NCBI GenBank assembly: GCA_907165135.1
Contig: OU015567.1
Location: 6,639,001-6,703,000 of the forward strand
Reading direction: 5' to 3'
DNA length: 64,000 bases
From: Oikopleura dioica
Lineage: Eukaryota > Chordata > Appendicularia > Copelata > Oikopleuridae
In this document: in pieces, positions 51,960 through 63,635 of the stretch
Position numbering within the stretch: the first letter of the stretch is position 1
How the letters are laid out: every line of letters starts with the position of its first letter
Made by a program: the position numbers and the translations under genes
Notes under the pieces: generated by a model
Told to the model about the DNA's origin: nothing
Databases searched by the model: none
What the model saw: the letters and a program-made list of their open reading frames with translations, nothing else

Positions 51960-54852
51960 TTAATCGAAGGAGATTAGTTGAGCTTCCTCAACCGGCTCTG
52001 GCTGGGGCTGAGCTTGTGCTGCTGGAGCGGGTTGAGGAACTTCGTGAGTAGGAACTTGAGGCATTTGGGGGATCTCTTGGGGGATCATCTGAGGCTGGGG
52101 AGGGCCGCCATGCCCTTGGGGATTCTGTGGCTGGGCTTGAGGATCGTATTGATGATAGCTTTGTTGTTGATATCCTGGAAAGATAAGTGTTAGTTGAAAT
52201 TAGATTGGTTTGAGTACCTTCTGGCGGAATATCCTGTCCCGGTGGAGGATAAAACGTTTGTTGCTGCCCGGGAACAGGTTGTGCTCCGTACTGCATCTGC
52301 CCGTGATAAGAAGGACCAGGAATAATCTGCGAAACGGGCTGGCCGTACTGCGAGGCGGGTGGGAACGTCTGCTGCATGTGGCGTTGCATTTGAAGCGCTC
52401 TGGAAGCTTCTCGTGTTGCTTGAAGTTGGGCTTGACTTTCAGCCATTCGGGCAAGGTTTGCTGCGCGCTGGTTCTCGAGGAATTCGCGCTTTTTCTGACG
52501 CATCAGCTCCAACTTTTGAGCTAAATAAAAAAAATTTATATTACGAAGAAAAAATACTGTTTTCTTTCATAAATAACTTACCAAGTAGAATCTGTCGCTG
52601 ACGTTCGGCCTCCTCGGCCTTTCGCCGCATTTCGGCTTTATGCTCTGTTCGCAGCGCATTGAGCGCGTTTCTTGCTTCGTGGATCATAGTCACCTAACAA
52701 ATACAAAACTGCGCGCCAAATTCAAATAATGAGGGAAAAGTTCTTACCTTGTCGTTGAGCTGCTCCCAGTGGGTTCGGCGTTCTTCGGCCTCTGCCATAT
52801 GCTGCAATAGAGTTGGTTGAAGATTTGAGACTTGTTGAAACAGAGTTTGTACAGTTGTATCGCTGGCAATCGGCTTTCCTCGCGCTGAAAATGAGATTTA
52901 TTTAAAATTCTACAATGATTCCCTTCGAAAACGCCTTTTTTATCCGACTTTTCTGCTCGAAAAAAGCATCGCTATCGTAAGAAATACCAGTAGTAGAATT
53001 TACCTTGGTTAGCTCGCATTCTGTTGGCAAAGATATCAAGAGAAGCGGACAAATTCTTCAAGAACTTTGCCTTTTCTTCCTTCTTCTTCTTATCTTCCTC
53101 GCTCTCACCGGACTGGAGGACAAATTCTTTCATATCTGGACTCGTGGTGCCAGTCGTTGCTTCGTTGTTTTCTACAGATGGGTGCGATTCTTCGGAATAA
53201 GGAGGAACTTCTTCTGTGGCTTTGTTTCGCTCTTCCCAATATGATCGATCGAGGTATTTCTGGAGGTTTTCGTCGTCTTCTGCTTCAAGGTTCGGCAACG
53301 CCTCCTCTGAAGAACTGTAACTTCTCGTAAATGCTCGAAATGTACCTGGTGTTTCAGTCTCTTCTGTTCGCTGAAGCTCGTCCGGATAGGAAGGTGGCGG
53401 GGCGGCTGCTTCAATGTTGGCTTTTTTATTCTGCTCCGCTTCGTCTAGCGACAGTGCAAGAGCCAATTCTAGCTCTTCTTGTTCTCTCAGGCGCAGTTCC
53501 TAAAAACGCCTTTTAATTCGGCCAGTTATTTTTAACCGTAGTAGATATCGTTTTGCCCGGTGGGCGATTTAGACTCTAAATTTTTCCAGATCTAAATCAA
53601 TTCCCCTATTTTACCTCATCTTTGGCTTTCTGCCTGCTTGCAGCTTTTGCTTCCTTTTGTTGAGAGCGTTTTGCATAATGCGCCAGAGCAGCGGCTTCGT
53701 TATTCTGCCAAGCATGCTCGTCCTCGAAAGTCACTCGTCTGTTGGAATTGCGCGATGATGAAGCTCGAAGACCCTGTAGTGATTCGTAGCAAGAGTCACA
53801 AACACGCACGGGTTTTTCAATGCCGAATCTAGAAATGAATTAAATCTTGGTCATGCAAAAGTCAGTCAGAATCGGGTTTGGTCTTCTTTCAATAAAGAAA
53901 ATTTACTTTGGAATGGTTGATGATTTTGATGAGCACTTTTCGCAGAAGATATTTCCACAGGCTCGGCAATGATGTTTTCTGTTGAATGTTGTGAAGGCTG
54001 CCTAAAGGTATTTCAAGATAATATCGGGTAGTTGGGTTGTTTCGGTGATAATTGACCTCGTGAGGTCATAGTCGTCTGTTGATCTCTGCTCCGCTGGGCA
54101 GAAATACATGTAAAAGCGTGTTACGTCAGAGAGCTAGGTTTAGAATAATTACGAATATCTACATTATGTGTTCAGTAGACCGTCGTGTTTTTTAATCATC
54201 CGTGGCTTTAAGCCCCGAAAAATAATTATAAATACTTCGATTTTCCTTCTAACTTATGGTTCTTCAAATCATACCTTGCAGTTGAAGCACTCATCCCCTT
54301 CTTTCCAAACAGGGGCGACAGCTGCATCGACAATAAGTTCGTTGTCTCCTTGTAACTCTGGGAAATCGTATCCTTCCGCTTTCATGACGTTGAAAACATC
54401 TGTGGCGACTTTGAACTCGGCTTTGGTGCGCCCTGCTATCCCCCAGAGCTGGATCATTTCCAGGATTTTCTTGGTTACATCTTCTGATACGCTTCCTTTC
54501 TTTCAAAAAGGGATGAAACTTTTTATTATCGTGGAAATGATTCAATTGATGATCCCCTTTCCTGGACAGTATCTCTAAACTGCTCCAACAGCTCATGTTT
54601 GATCACTTCTTGATGAACCGGCGGGCCGCAATTTTTTACTACAGTATCAAGGACGCAAAAGCCATAGAATTGCTGGTATGGGTTTGTGTGATTCAAAGTT
54701 TTGAGAATGTAAGAGACTGCTTCTCGAGCTTTGATTTCGTTGCCTCTGATCATGTCGCAAAGTTGAAGCATTGCCTGCCAGTCTGGTTCGAGCAAAGTGT
54801 TGGCGGTGCATTTGTCCAGGAGCTTTTCGAAGTTGGATTTGAAAATACCCAT
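51960..54852 (-). CDS. HGS: Hrs, ESCRT-0 subunit (VHS, FYVE, UIM, coiled coil, clathrin box)
   Basis: Endosomal sorting of ubiquitinated cargo. Starts [18 protein letters not shown] at 54852. VHS domain ([50 protein letters not shown]), FYVE zinc finger ([33 protein letters not shown]), UIM ([15 protein letters not shown]), Hrs helical region ([14 protein letters not shown]), coiled coil ([19 protein letters not shown]) and a Pro/Gln-rich tail ending EAQLISFD, the clathrin-box motif known at the Hrs C-terminus. About eleven exons with short introns, for example breaks near 54590, 54020, 53830, 53600, 53500, 52890, 52690, 52520 and 52180. All zinc ligands seen. Full length. Confidence 0.95.
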
Positions 54853-55100
54853 TCTTTGATCAATTCTTATGTTCAAATGTCAATATTAGTCTTCTATGAT
54901 TTCAAGAAAAAGACGAAATTTACAGTTATTCGCTACTGGTGCTTTCTCTTTCTGAAATTGCTCAGCTACGAAGAAAAAAGGGATGAGAGCTATTTCAGAA
55001 AGAAAAAGTATCGAAAAAGAGGAAAGGGTATTTGAAGAAAATCAAGAAAAGTGTGCAGTAAAAGCTGAAGAGTAAATGTTAAAGAGAATAGAAGGGGATT

Positions 55101-55311
55101 TCATTTGACTTTGAGAACTACTAAAAGAAACGTAATGAATAGAATGATGAGAACAAAAAAGATGTCGAGGGGCGCGCTGTGTTCGACTCCAGTGGCGAAG
55201 AGGGCAGCTCCAAGGATGCAGATGAAAAACGGCAGGACGAGAAGTCCTTTCAAAAGGGGCTAAAAGCGATGGTTTGTCAAAAAGATTGGAGTGTTTTTTT
55301 ACCTCAAACAT
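55101..55311 (-). CDS. Small two-helix membrane protein
   Basis: Exon 1 encodes only MFE (55311-55303). Exon 2 runs from about 55263 to 55101. About 56 residues with two hydrophobic helices (LLKGLLVLPFFICILGAALF and IFFVLIILFITFLLVVLKVK) around a short polar loop (TGVEHSAPLD). No family recognised. It sits upstream of Hrs on the same strand, with about 250 bases between. Confidence 0.65.
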
Positions 55312-55514
55312 GGTTTTACCAGTCTTGGGCCTTCATAACTCGAGTTTGTACAATTTGAAATCGATTCTAGCGCGGCATAAAAGCGGTAGAAAGTTGCTCT
55401 CTTTCTCTCTGAAAATTCCGTTTACGAGCTTATATTTATAGAAAAATAATTCTCATTTGGTGAGTACAAAAGTAGAGGTAAAAAAATAATACAGGACTCC
55501 TGGAGTGATAATAG

Positions 55515-58500
55515 TTAGGCGCATTTTTCGTTGAACTTTTCGACGACTTCTGAAAACAGTCTAAAATCGGTTAGAGAGCGTCTCTTTTCTAAGAAAATGT
55601 ACCTCTTGGAAATGGCAGATTCTTTATTAGTCGAGGCTGGGAAGGTACTCAAAACGGTCTTGAAAGTGCTCTTGATCGACATGGTCAGTTGAGAATTCCT
55701 CTGAAAACGAGTGATGAAAATAGGGAGCTTTTTTAGCTTGTACCTTATCAACAATATTGAGGAATAATTTGGCAATATGCGTAGCTAATTCCCAGTCCTC
55801 GAATTCGACTATCGCTGCTTTCAGATTTTCAATTCCACTTTGCTCATTCCGTAATAAAGAAGGCAAAAGATCGAAGTTGGAAGACAAGTTGGTGAGAATG
55901 CCGACAGTGTACGAAACAAGAGTAGAATCAGGTGATTCCAGAAAGGTGACAAACAACGCCAAGTCGATTTCTTTGACGATTATTGATTTGACCGTTTCTT
56001 CGCGAGAAAGATTCGCGAGCGCGCGACAGACTTCGCAGACCGTAGACAGTTTTGAGTTGAGAAGACAACTGACCATTACTTTCATGATTTCTTCCATTTG
56101 AAGCGCGGAGTTTTTAGGAAAGAAGAAGCATGTATTTGTGATGACTGTAACACTAAATCTTGTGATTTCGTCTGGCCGGCCGAACCAACTTTTGCTCTCG
56201 ACAGAGCATTTCAGGACGTCGACTACTTTTCTCATGAGACCGCTTTCGTCTAGCACTGACTTCGCTGTTGCCTCTTCCAGGGACAAATTCGCGCAAACAC
56301 GCAATGCTTTTAACAAAACATCTTCTTCCTCCTTTGCTAGTTTATCATTAGCCGTTGCTCGCTTGAGATACAAACTCAGAACGCGTCGAACTGTAGCCAA
56401 GAATTTCAGATTATGAATCGAGTTCACCGCAGCATTTCCAACTGCAAAGAGGAAGTGGACAATCAGGCTTGGACTGCGGATGAATTTTTCTATTCCTTGC
56501 GCTATATGCAGTATCCATTTGGGTTCGATACTGTGGATCAGCGAGCAGACATTTGGATTATTCGTTGCTAAAAAAGGGTTTTAGTATTTATTCAAGGGGG
56601 AACTATTTAAGATCAAGCGGCTCTAGTTCGTCTTCTATGATTGTAAGAGAAGGATAAAAAGAGACAGCCGATTGCGATTTTCATCACAAAATTCTGCCTA
56701 TTTTTAAGCGTAAAAATAACGAAAAGCAAAAAAATAGACAGGAAGCAAGAGCTGAGTTTAAATAAATTCCATTGAAAAAATAAACTTTATTTCCGCTTAA
56801 CTACTTATTTCGCGGTAATACGTTAAATTCTTATCGTATATAATCAAGCTCTCTCGAGTATGAACCACCAATAAAAAAAAATGATCTCGTTGACAGAGTT
56901 TTTCCAGCACTTCACCCCTGAGCAAGCGGCTAGGTTTCAAAATGCTCTCAAGGATCTCAAAGAATCCTACGACATTCTTGATGCTGAGCAGAGGGAATTC
57001 TTCATTAGTCAATTTGTTGCGGCTATATCCGGTGATGCCCAAGATGGCCAAAATGACAATGTTGACGGCAATAAGGTGCCCAAAATGCCCGTTAATCCAG
57101 TAACAGAGGATCTCGTCTATCGTTTTACGAACGCCTTTGGACTCAATGTACCTCTTTATGAATTGTTCGGCTGAGATGGCGAAAAAACTCTTCATCATCA
57201 TTTTGATTCTAATTTGAAAAGAAGAAAATGGGAAAAAAACCTTTTTCTGTCTTTTAAAATTTTAATTGAAACAAAAACATGGCTATACCAGTCTTGTTAC
57301 TTCAAAACTTGAGTTAAAAAAAAGAAAAATAAACTTCATAAAAAGAGTTCTTTGGAACTGACTTTATGAGTGAAAAATAGACAGGAAGAATAAGCCGGGT
57401 CCATATTTAATAAAATAGCTTAACTTCCGCCTGGATCCGTATATAATCAAGCTTTATCGAGCGAGGACAACATTGAGAAAAGAAACATGATCTCGTTTCA
57501 AGAGTTTTTTGAGGGGCTAAAGCCTGAGCAAGTTGCTAAGTTTCACAATGCTTTCAGGGATCTCAAAGAAACCTTTGAGATTCTAAATGATGCGCAGAAG
57601 GAGTTTTTCGATGCAATGCTTCGTGAGGCTGTCATGGGAGATGACAACGACAGTTACAGTACACATGTTACAGAAGAGGATATTGAAAAAAGATTCAATA
57701 AAATACAAAACAATACGATGTCATCGAACTCATTCAGTCAGTTAGAGCGTCGATTTAAAGAGGCCATAAACGAAGCCTATAAGTATTCAGTACCATCAAT
57801 CTATGGTGTGCTGTCTCCAAGAGACAAACCTATAGTTTCTGTCAAACATAAAAAAATCGAAATATAATTCAGATTAATCGAATAAAAAAAACAATAAAGA
57901 TTAATACAAAAAACTCTCTTTTCCTGTCTATTTTCAATTATTTTACATATTTGAGAAATGTACATAGAAATGACTTACTTTTGCTTAGCAATCTAGCGAC
58001 AATGAAAGTAATATCTTCAGAATCGGAGAACACGCGCAGGGATTTGAAGCACGATTGGAATAAATTCGGACTTTCTTCAATTGCTTTCGCTGTGGTGTTG
58101 ACATTCAAGAGTTCTCTGAGAACAAGGAGGAGGAATTGAACTCGTCTTTCGTTCCCCTTTTGAAGGAGAAAGGTCCCTTCTGCTTCTAACCGCTCTGTTT
58201 CTAGGAGAATGCGACTGACAGCTCGTTCTATTTGGTTGGGAAGAGAGATCTGACATGCTTCTGCAGCTTGAACTAGACGAGATGGATTAGACATGACGAG
58301 ATCTTTGAGGGAAATTATCAGCATTTCATCCGCTTCGGATATTTTTGAGATCAAACACTCGGCCATTTCGCTGGTTGAAAAGAAGAAATCCGCGTCTCTG
58401 GATAATTTGTAGATTTGAGTTCCATACACGGATAGATTAACTGGGCCCAGTTCGATGCGTTTCATTATTCTGACTATTTCTGCTCGCTGAAGTGGCTAGA

Positions 58501-59114
58501 AAAGAGACGGTAAAGACAGAAAAGAGACGAAAAGACACCTTTGATTCGGGGTAAGCAAGCATTGAAGAGCATATTGATAAGATACTTTCTTGATTCTTGG
58601 AAATACTTTTCGGCCTTTCGTCCATTTTTGCTATCAGTTTTGAAGAAAGAGACAATTGGGCGTCAAGAGCTGACTAGAAATCAGGTAAAAATTGGTTCTT
58701 CGAATAAAGCTTACGTTTTTCATTGTCTTGACGAACTGAGTTAGTCCGGTCGAATTTGCTTCTAGGCTACTGACTACTGAAACTGATCGAAGAAGAGAAT
58801 TCTCCGGTGAATCTCTATCTTTAGAGCCGATGGGTTGGAGCCTCGAAGGTCGCGTTTGCAGAGAGCCTGTTTTAGGCCTCCGCTCATTTTGGATGATCCG
58901 AGGAGTTCTTCTTCCAGACAAGCTTTCTAAAGGGAAGGTATAAAGAGAGTCATTTGGAGACATAGAAAAGTCTCTTTCGAATGAAGAGACCTTGTAGATC
59001 TGCAAGATTCGTATGAAGCGGCGTTTCTGGTCTGCTCGTAGACAAGGCTAGTGCTTCTCGTGCTTCGCGCAACACATCAGTCGTCAGCTGACCTCCATAT
59101 CGAGAGTTTTCCAT
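55515..59114 (-). CDS. ARMC2-like: Armadillo-repeat protein, ARMC2-like
   Basis: In vertebrates ARMC2 is needed for axonemal assembly in cilia and sperm tails. Start MENSRYGGQLTTDVLREARE at 59114. The N-terminus (REAREALALSTSRPETP) resembles the low-complexity start of ARMC2, followed by Ser/Arg-rich sequence (RPKTGSLQTRPSRLQPIGSK). From about 58480 down are helical ARM-type repeats (FSTSEMAECLISKISEADEM, FLLLVLRELLNV, VCANLSLEEATAKSVL, CEVCRALANLSREETVKSII, YTVGILTNLSSNFDLLPSLL) and a C-terminal tail ending FNEKCA at 55515. The intron at about 57976-56569 (1.4 kb) contains two unrelated plus-strand genes. ARM repeats are certain. The paralogue name is moderate. Confidence 0.7.
56881..57174 (+). 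CDS. Nested small gene 1 (single exon, paralogue of 57487-57867)
   Basis: 97 residues starting MISLTEFFQHFTPEQAARFQ. The first half is aligned with the neighbouring nested gene (FQNALKDLKESYDILDAEQREFF). Helical, acidic, no signal peptide or membrane segment. It lies in an ARMC2-like intron on the opposite strand. TATAATCAAGCT upstream (about 56838) is repeated before its paralogue (about 57440), so the promoter was duplicated with the gene. Function unknown. Confidence 0.65.
   Translation: MISLTEFFQHFTPEQAARFQNALKDLKESYDILDAEQREFFISQFVAAISGDAQDGQNDNVDGNKVPKMPVNPVTEDLVYRFTNAFGLNVPLYELFG
57487..57867 (+). CDS. Nested small gene 2 (single exon, paralogue of 56881-57174)
   Basis: 126 residues starting MISFQEFFEGLKPEQVAKFH, with the shared helical unit (FHNAFRDLKETFEILNDAQK, EFFDAMLREA) and a longer, basic, diverged C-terminus (FKEAINEAYKYSVPSIYGVL). 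Upstream CCGTATATAATCAAGCTTTATCGAG matches the region before copy 1. No family recognised. Confidence 0.65.
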   Translation: MISFQEFFEGLKPEQVAKFHNAFRDLKETFEILNDAQKEFFDAMLREAVMGDDNDSYSTHVTEEDIEKRFNKIQNNTMSSNSFSQLERRFKEAINEAYKYSVPSIYGVLSPRDKPIVSVKHKKIEI

Positions 59115-59233
59115 TCAATACCTATTTTCTAAAGAATGAGGGTCAAAATTTGGATCTTTCAATTACGTATTGCAATCGAAAATTTGACAAGAGACGAAAA
59201 AGGAACTAATTTTTTGGCAGTTGGTAATATAGA

Positions 59234-59530
59234 TTATTTTTCAATGAAAGGCTTGAGAACATTTTGAGGTGGAATGATATCTTTTGTGAAAGAAATTGAA
59301 TGTTTCAACTGCATCAAGCTGAAGTCATGGAAAGCATTGGAGAGGGTCTTTTGGATAAGATCGTTCCATGTTCGGATAGAAAGTTGCAGGAAGACTTCCT
59401 TTGTTACTTCGCACACGTAATCAACAATGTGAATAAGCTCAGGGTGCTTCTTGACCTTCAGTTCCTTTTTCAAGCGAGCTTTTCGAAGTCGATCTGATTG
59501 CGACTTTTTCCATGCCGGCACTCTGCCCAT
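59234..59530 (-). CDS. Small basic protein, tandem copy 1
   Basis: 98 residues, single exon, start MGRVPAWKKSQSDRLRKARL. A basic N-terminus (about 25 residues) then HPELIHIVDYVCEVTKEVFL, LSIRTWNDLIQKTLSN, ending VLKPFIEK. Very close in sequence to the next gene upstream. No family recognised. The basic start suggests nucleic-acid or nucleolar association (inference). Confidence 0.65.
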   Translation of the reverse strand: MGRVPAWKKSQSDRLRKARLKKELKVKKHPELIHIVDYVCEVTKEVFLQLSIRTWNDLIQKTLSNAFHDFSLMQLKHSISFTKDIIPPQNVLKPFIEK

Positions 59531-59616
59531 ATTGACTCTAAGATTTTTTATTTAAGAAAAGAGTCTTTTCAAAGGACAAAAAATAATAAATATGAACACA
59601 AAATGGCAGTAGGCGA

Positions 59617-59925
59617 CTATTTTTCTTCAATATGTGGCTTGAGAACATTTTGAGATGCCGAGACATCTTTTGTAAAAGAATGCGCATTTTTCAATTCCAT
59701 CAGACTTATTTCAGTTAAAGAATTGGAGATGGTCTTCTGGATGAGCTCGTTCCATGTTCTGACGGACAGTTGCAAGAATATTTCCTTTGTTTCCTCGCAT
59801 TCGTAATCAACGATATAAAAAAGTTCCGGGTGGTTCTGCCGTTTCAATCGAGATCTTTCGGCCATCATAAGAAGCTGCTGTCTTTGAGCTCTTTTAAAAC
59901 CCCGCTTGTTCTTTTTACTGCCCAT
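59617..59925 (-). CDS. Small basic protein, tandem copy 2
   Basis: 102 residues, single exon, start MGSKKNKRGFKRAQRQQLLM. Core HPELFYIVDYECEETKEIFL, LSVRTWNELIQKTISN, and an SFTKD..QNVLKP tail as in copy 1. The duplicated segment includes nearly the whole gene. Spacing between the two is about 90 bases, same strand. Confidence 0.65.
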   Translation of the reverse strand: MGSKKNKRGFKRAQRQQLLMMAERSRLKRQNHPELFYIVDYECEETKEIFLQLSVRTWNELIQKTISNSLTEISLMELKNAHSFTKDVSASQNVLKPHIEEK

Positions 59926-60251
59926 TCTGAAAGCTTTCCGTTGAAAAATTAGAACTTTCTTATGTTAAATGTATTTAGTCTTATTGCATCGATAGAATAT
60001 TTAATCTTGTAACTTAGAAGATAGTTAAAACAGGCTGGAGACAATGGAATGATAAGTTAGTACTTATTCCATGAAATGTATTGGTAGGAGCCTTGGTAGT
60101 ATGTTAGCATTTGCACAGAATGATGATGTTTTTTGTGTTCAAATGTCAAGTTTTGGCAAGAGAGCAGTTAATCTTTCTAAAAAAGAATCGCTGAGAAGCG
60201 GACCAGGAATTTTCGTTTAGCAACAATGGAACTTGGCAGGTCGCTGAAATT
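59926..60251. other. Spacer between minus-strand genes
   Basis: AT-rich, about 325 bases, no feature beyond promoter or 3' UTR candidates. Confidence 0.4.
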
Positions 60252-61543
60252 CTACAACTCGTCTTTGATGTGCCTCAACTGGCCGCCAAATTCAGTGACG
60301 TCGCTGTCGATAAAGGTTTGGAATCCTTCAAGCATCTCGTGGATGGTGATGAGATTGTCTTCGTCGCTGTCGACGGAGTCGAAGATGTGGTCGGACTCTT
60401 CAATAGCGATGGCGATGTTGTCTTTTTACAGTGTCACTTTTATTTTTTTAATATTGGAATACATCATTTTAAGGGATCCGAAAAAAGTGCGCGTATTGTT
60501 ACATTTTATCATACTAATCTTCGTAGAGCCCTATCAAGTATTAAATACGGCATTTATGGAACGGTGACCTCGTTAATCAGTGACCCCATTCCTGGACCGA
60601 GCCAATATTTCAACTCGTCTCCCGCGATGAAACCATCTCCGTCGAGATCCAAATCCTCCTGAAATCTCTGTTCTTCTTGGTCAGTAAACTCCTCTCCGTA
60701 ATGCTCAAGATTGCTGCCAGGATCCTCTCGGAAGTCGCTCATGTATTCTTCGAACGAGATCTTTTTGTCTTTGTTCTTGTCTGCGCTGCGGAGAGCCCAT
60801 TCAATTGCTAAATCGAGAAGATCTTTCGATTGAAGAGGATTTTTAAATCGTTTGTATTCGACAAGGGTGAGTTTCCCGTCTCGGTCGTTATCTGCTGCTT
60901 GGAATCGAGCCTTCAAAAGATGGTAAAATAGACCCGAAAGAAATGCCTACCTGATCTCTTGAGTACATATGGTTAAACTCCACTCCCGTATCAGTATCCA
61001 TCGCCAGTATATTCGCTTCATCATCGGGAGACAGCCCATAAAATTCCTCAACGAATTCCGACCATGTTACCTGATAATTCGCGTCGACATCAGCCTAAAA
61101 AGTAAGTAACCAAGCCTATTTCTGTTTAAAGAATACCTCAACGAATTCAGCTTCTGCTTCTTGTTCGTCCATGTTGAAAAGCGCCTTGTAAGTATGGTCG
61201 ACGACTTCATCGCGGTCGAGATTTCCATCTCTGAAAAGTATGAATAGAGGTTGAAAACAAAGTTAGATTATTACTTGTTGGAATCAATGCGATCGAATAT
61301 CTTCGTAAGTCGATTTTTCATTTGATCTTCGCTGAGTTCTTCCCAGGCGTCCCACTCCTCCTAAAATAAAAACACTTTCATTCTGGCGACTAGAAATGGT
61401 CTTACCCCATCTTCATTGAAGGTAAAAATATCATCATCAAACTGTTTGCGTTCATCCTCGTCCATTTCCTCCAAGTCATCAACTTTATGAGGCACTTTTG
61501 CAAGAACAACACTGCATGACAACAAAGTAACTGCTAGCTTCAT
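60252..61543 (-). CDS. Reticulocalbin/calumenin-type EF-hand protein with C-terminal KDEL
   Basis: ER-lumenal Ca2+-binding protein of the CREC family. The signal peptide MKLAVTLLSCSVVLAKVPHK starts at the second ATG (61543-61541). This is chosen because a CAG acceptor directly precedes it, although an ATG at 61564 is in frame. EF-hand loops in order: DRIDSNKDGNLDRDEV, DVDANYQVTWSEF, DNDRDGKLTLVEY, DKNKDKKISFEEY, DLDGDGFIAGDEL and DSDEDNLITIHEM. The C-terminus is RHIKDEL, an ER-retrieval signal. Exons about 61543-61407, 61362-61276, 61230-61138, 61093-60950, 60910-60583, 60428-60252. Six EF-hands and an acidic composition fit the family. Confidence 0.92.
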
Positions 61544-61888
61544 CGTCTGAATTTCATGGTTCATTCGTTAGTTGTGTTAATTTATAATGAATATTATTGA
61601 ATAAGTATTGAAAAAGTTGCGTGTGCAGAGTGTGGGTTTTTGCAGATGATTGGTTCGAAGTATTAGGTTGAAGAAGCTTAAAGCTAATGCTGCTTTGAAG
61701 AGTGGAGGAAAACCGGATCTTGGATAGGAGGAATGGGCCCTCCTCAAATCCCCCTTGAATCCTGCTGCGAAAAGCTAAAGAGAACTGATGCCTACTTGGA
61801 AATCGACAAATACGTTTTTATTATTCGTAAGCTATTTTATTGGACGTTGTTTTTTGAACTCGTAAACATATTTTTGTTTTCAAATTTG
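61544..61888. other. Spacer / 3' UTR of EPT1
   Basis: About 340 bases between EPT1 and reticulocalbin, both minus strand. A CCAATAAAATAG polyadenylation candidate (minus strand, near 61838) lies about 45 bases past the EPT1 stop. I find no ATGA quartet on the minus strand in 61621-61888, the core needed for a SECIS element. Confidence 0.5.
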
Positions 61889-63297
61889 TCAATCCGTCTT
61901 TGTTGGAATGATTTTGAAGACTCGGATATTCAGATAGGTAGCCAGGGCGTGCACCTAAAAAGGGTTGAAAGAAGGGAGAGGAGATTTGGTACTTACGACG
62001 CCGCAACCGTAGTGTATGTGCATAACAAGACAGATTCCAAAAGTGATCGTCCAAATAGGTCGAGCGAGGTAAACCATCGGCAGTACGAGCGAAGTTGATG
62101 CGATTCCAGCGAGTAGGGGTACGAACAGCGGCGTGATTATTTCAGCACGAGTGTTTGACATTTGACAGACAATAAGTCGGCACTAAATTCAGGTAGTCTC
62201 AATGAAATTCATGTTGGGTTGCTTCTTACCGCGATATTGGCGAAGATGATGCCTGAAAATCCAAGAACAAGGCGAGGGCACTGGCCAATTATGTCATAAT
62301 TGGTTAGGTTGTACGCCCATGGAAGGATCAAAACAGCGGCAATGAGTAGAGACGCTAGAATTAAATAGAATAGAAGTCATTATCAAACTTCTTACCCCAG
62401 GGTCGGAAGCACTCGTAGAGCGTTTTTTGCTTGCAAGTGCCTTTTCTCCAGACAAACAGCACGTTTCTGATGCACATCAAGACGGAGAATATCGTTCCCA
62501 AATAGAAAATAACCTGAGAAAGCATGATAAGTTATCATTGATTGATTATGAGTACCTTGAACATGCTGATGATAGTCATGCTTCCAACAATCGGTGCACC
62601 GAGAAATTTCGTCCCAATGAAACCAGAAATAATATAAATGCCGAAGAACGTCACCATCGATACATCATACGCCCAGGGGAGGTACAAAAGTCCAGTATTG
62701 TACTTTTCCCAGTGGGAGCACATGAAGTTGAACATCGAAAGCCAAAGGATGATCATTCGATCATTGCTTGTAAACAAGTCTCCGACGGCTAGAATTGTTG
62801 TCTTTACTACTAGCGACAAGACAAGTAGCTTACCTGTGTAAATATTGAGCACAAAGAGCGAGGTCGACCACGCATCAAGGCCGTGATCGAAAAGTTCGCC
62901 CAAAGGACCGCTAGAACCTGTCCTCCTCGCTTGTTTTCCATCAATCCCGTCGAGCGTATGCGCCATGAAATGAGCAAACGCGCCGTAGAACCAAACCCAC
63001 GAGTCGATTTCGTTGTGGATCCCGCCCTTGAGGAACATCGGGTCGACATGGGAGAACAGAAGCGTCTGGGAGACAAGGAAGAGAAAGCCAGTCAAGGTTA
63101 GAAGATTGGGAGCGATCCAGCGAGGGAATAGTTTCACAGTCGCGTTCCAAAATGGATGCATAACATAATTTGATAGCGGCGACGTATCTTTATTCGAACA
63201 CTTAAAAAAAAGAGTTTTCTTTTTCCTTACCTTTGCTTGAATATTTGTAGCCATCGAAGCCCTCGAGCTGCTCCGGCGTTATGTAGGCAAAGCCCAT
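61889..63297 (-). CDS. SELENOI: Ethanolamine phosphotransferase EPT1 (SELENOI family)
   Basis: Makes phosphatidylethanolamine from CDP-ethanolamine and diacylglycerol in ER/Golgi membranes. The first exon MGFAYITPEQLEGFDGYKYS starts at 63297. Then LSNYVMHPFWNATVKLFPRW, APNLLTLTGFLF, the CDP-alcohol phosphotransferase signature DGIDGKQARRTGSSGPLGEL..FDHGLD, CSHWEKYNTGLLYLPWAYD (typical of EPT1 and not CHPT1/CEPT1), multiple membrane helices, and a last exon HALATYLNIRVFKIIPTKTD ending in TGA (61889-61891). In vertebrate SELENOI a TGA at this same place encodes selenocysteine. Here a second TGA follows two codons later (61880-61882), and no SECIS core is seen, so the first TGA is taken as the stop. 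Confidence 0.92.
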
Positions 63298-63635
63298 TCC
63301 TTTTTCCCTTCTTTTTCTACTTCTTCTCTCTTTCTATCTGCACATACACGCACGCACTCAACTTGTTTCTAAAAGAGGAACAGTTTGATAAAAATATTGA
63401 CGTTGTTCGTCGTCTAGAATCGTTTTTTTCTCCAACGCAAACAAACTAGTTTTTTCGTTATACAAATAGTAGGTAAATACAACACAGTAAGAAAAGGGAA
63501 AAATGGGAACGGACTTACTGGTTAAAAATTGCACGGAGCACAGAAATGAAGAAATGACGGTGACTGGATAAACTTTTGAAGAAACTTGTAAATATAAATG
63601 AGAAAATTGGAAAAAATGCTGAACAGTACGACTTC
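63298..63635. other. Spacer between VPS45 and EPT1
   Basis: Same-strand spacer of about 340 bases, CT-rich near 63300-63330. It may be promoter or operon spacer. No gene seen. Confidence 0.4.

Noticed and set aside
61889-61891. TGA read as selenocysteine
   Set aside because: Another stop follows after two codons and no SECIS core was visible in the short 3' region, so I annotate the TGA as the stop and list the case as a finding.
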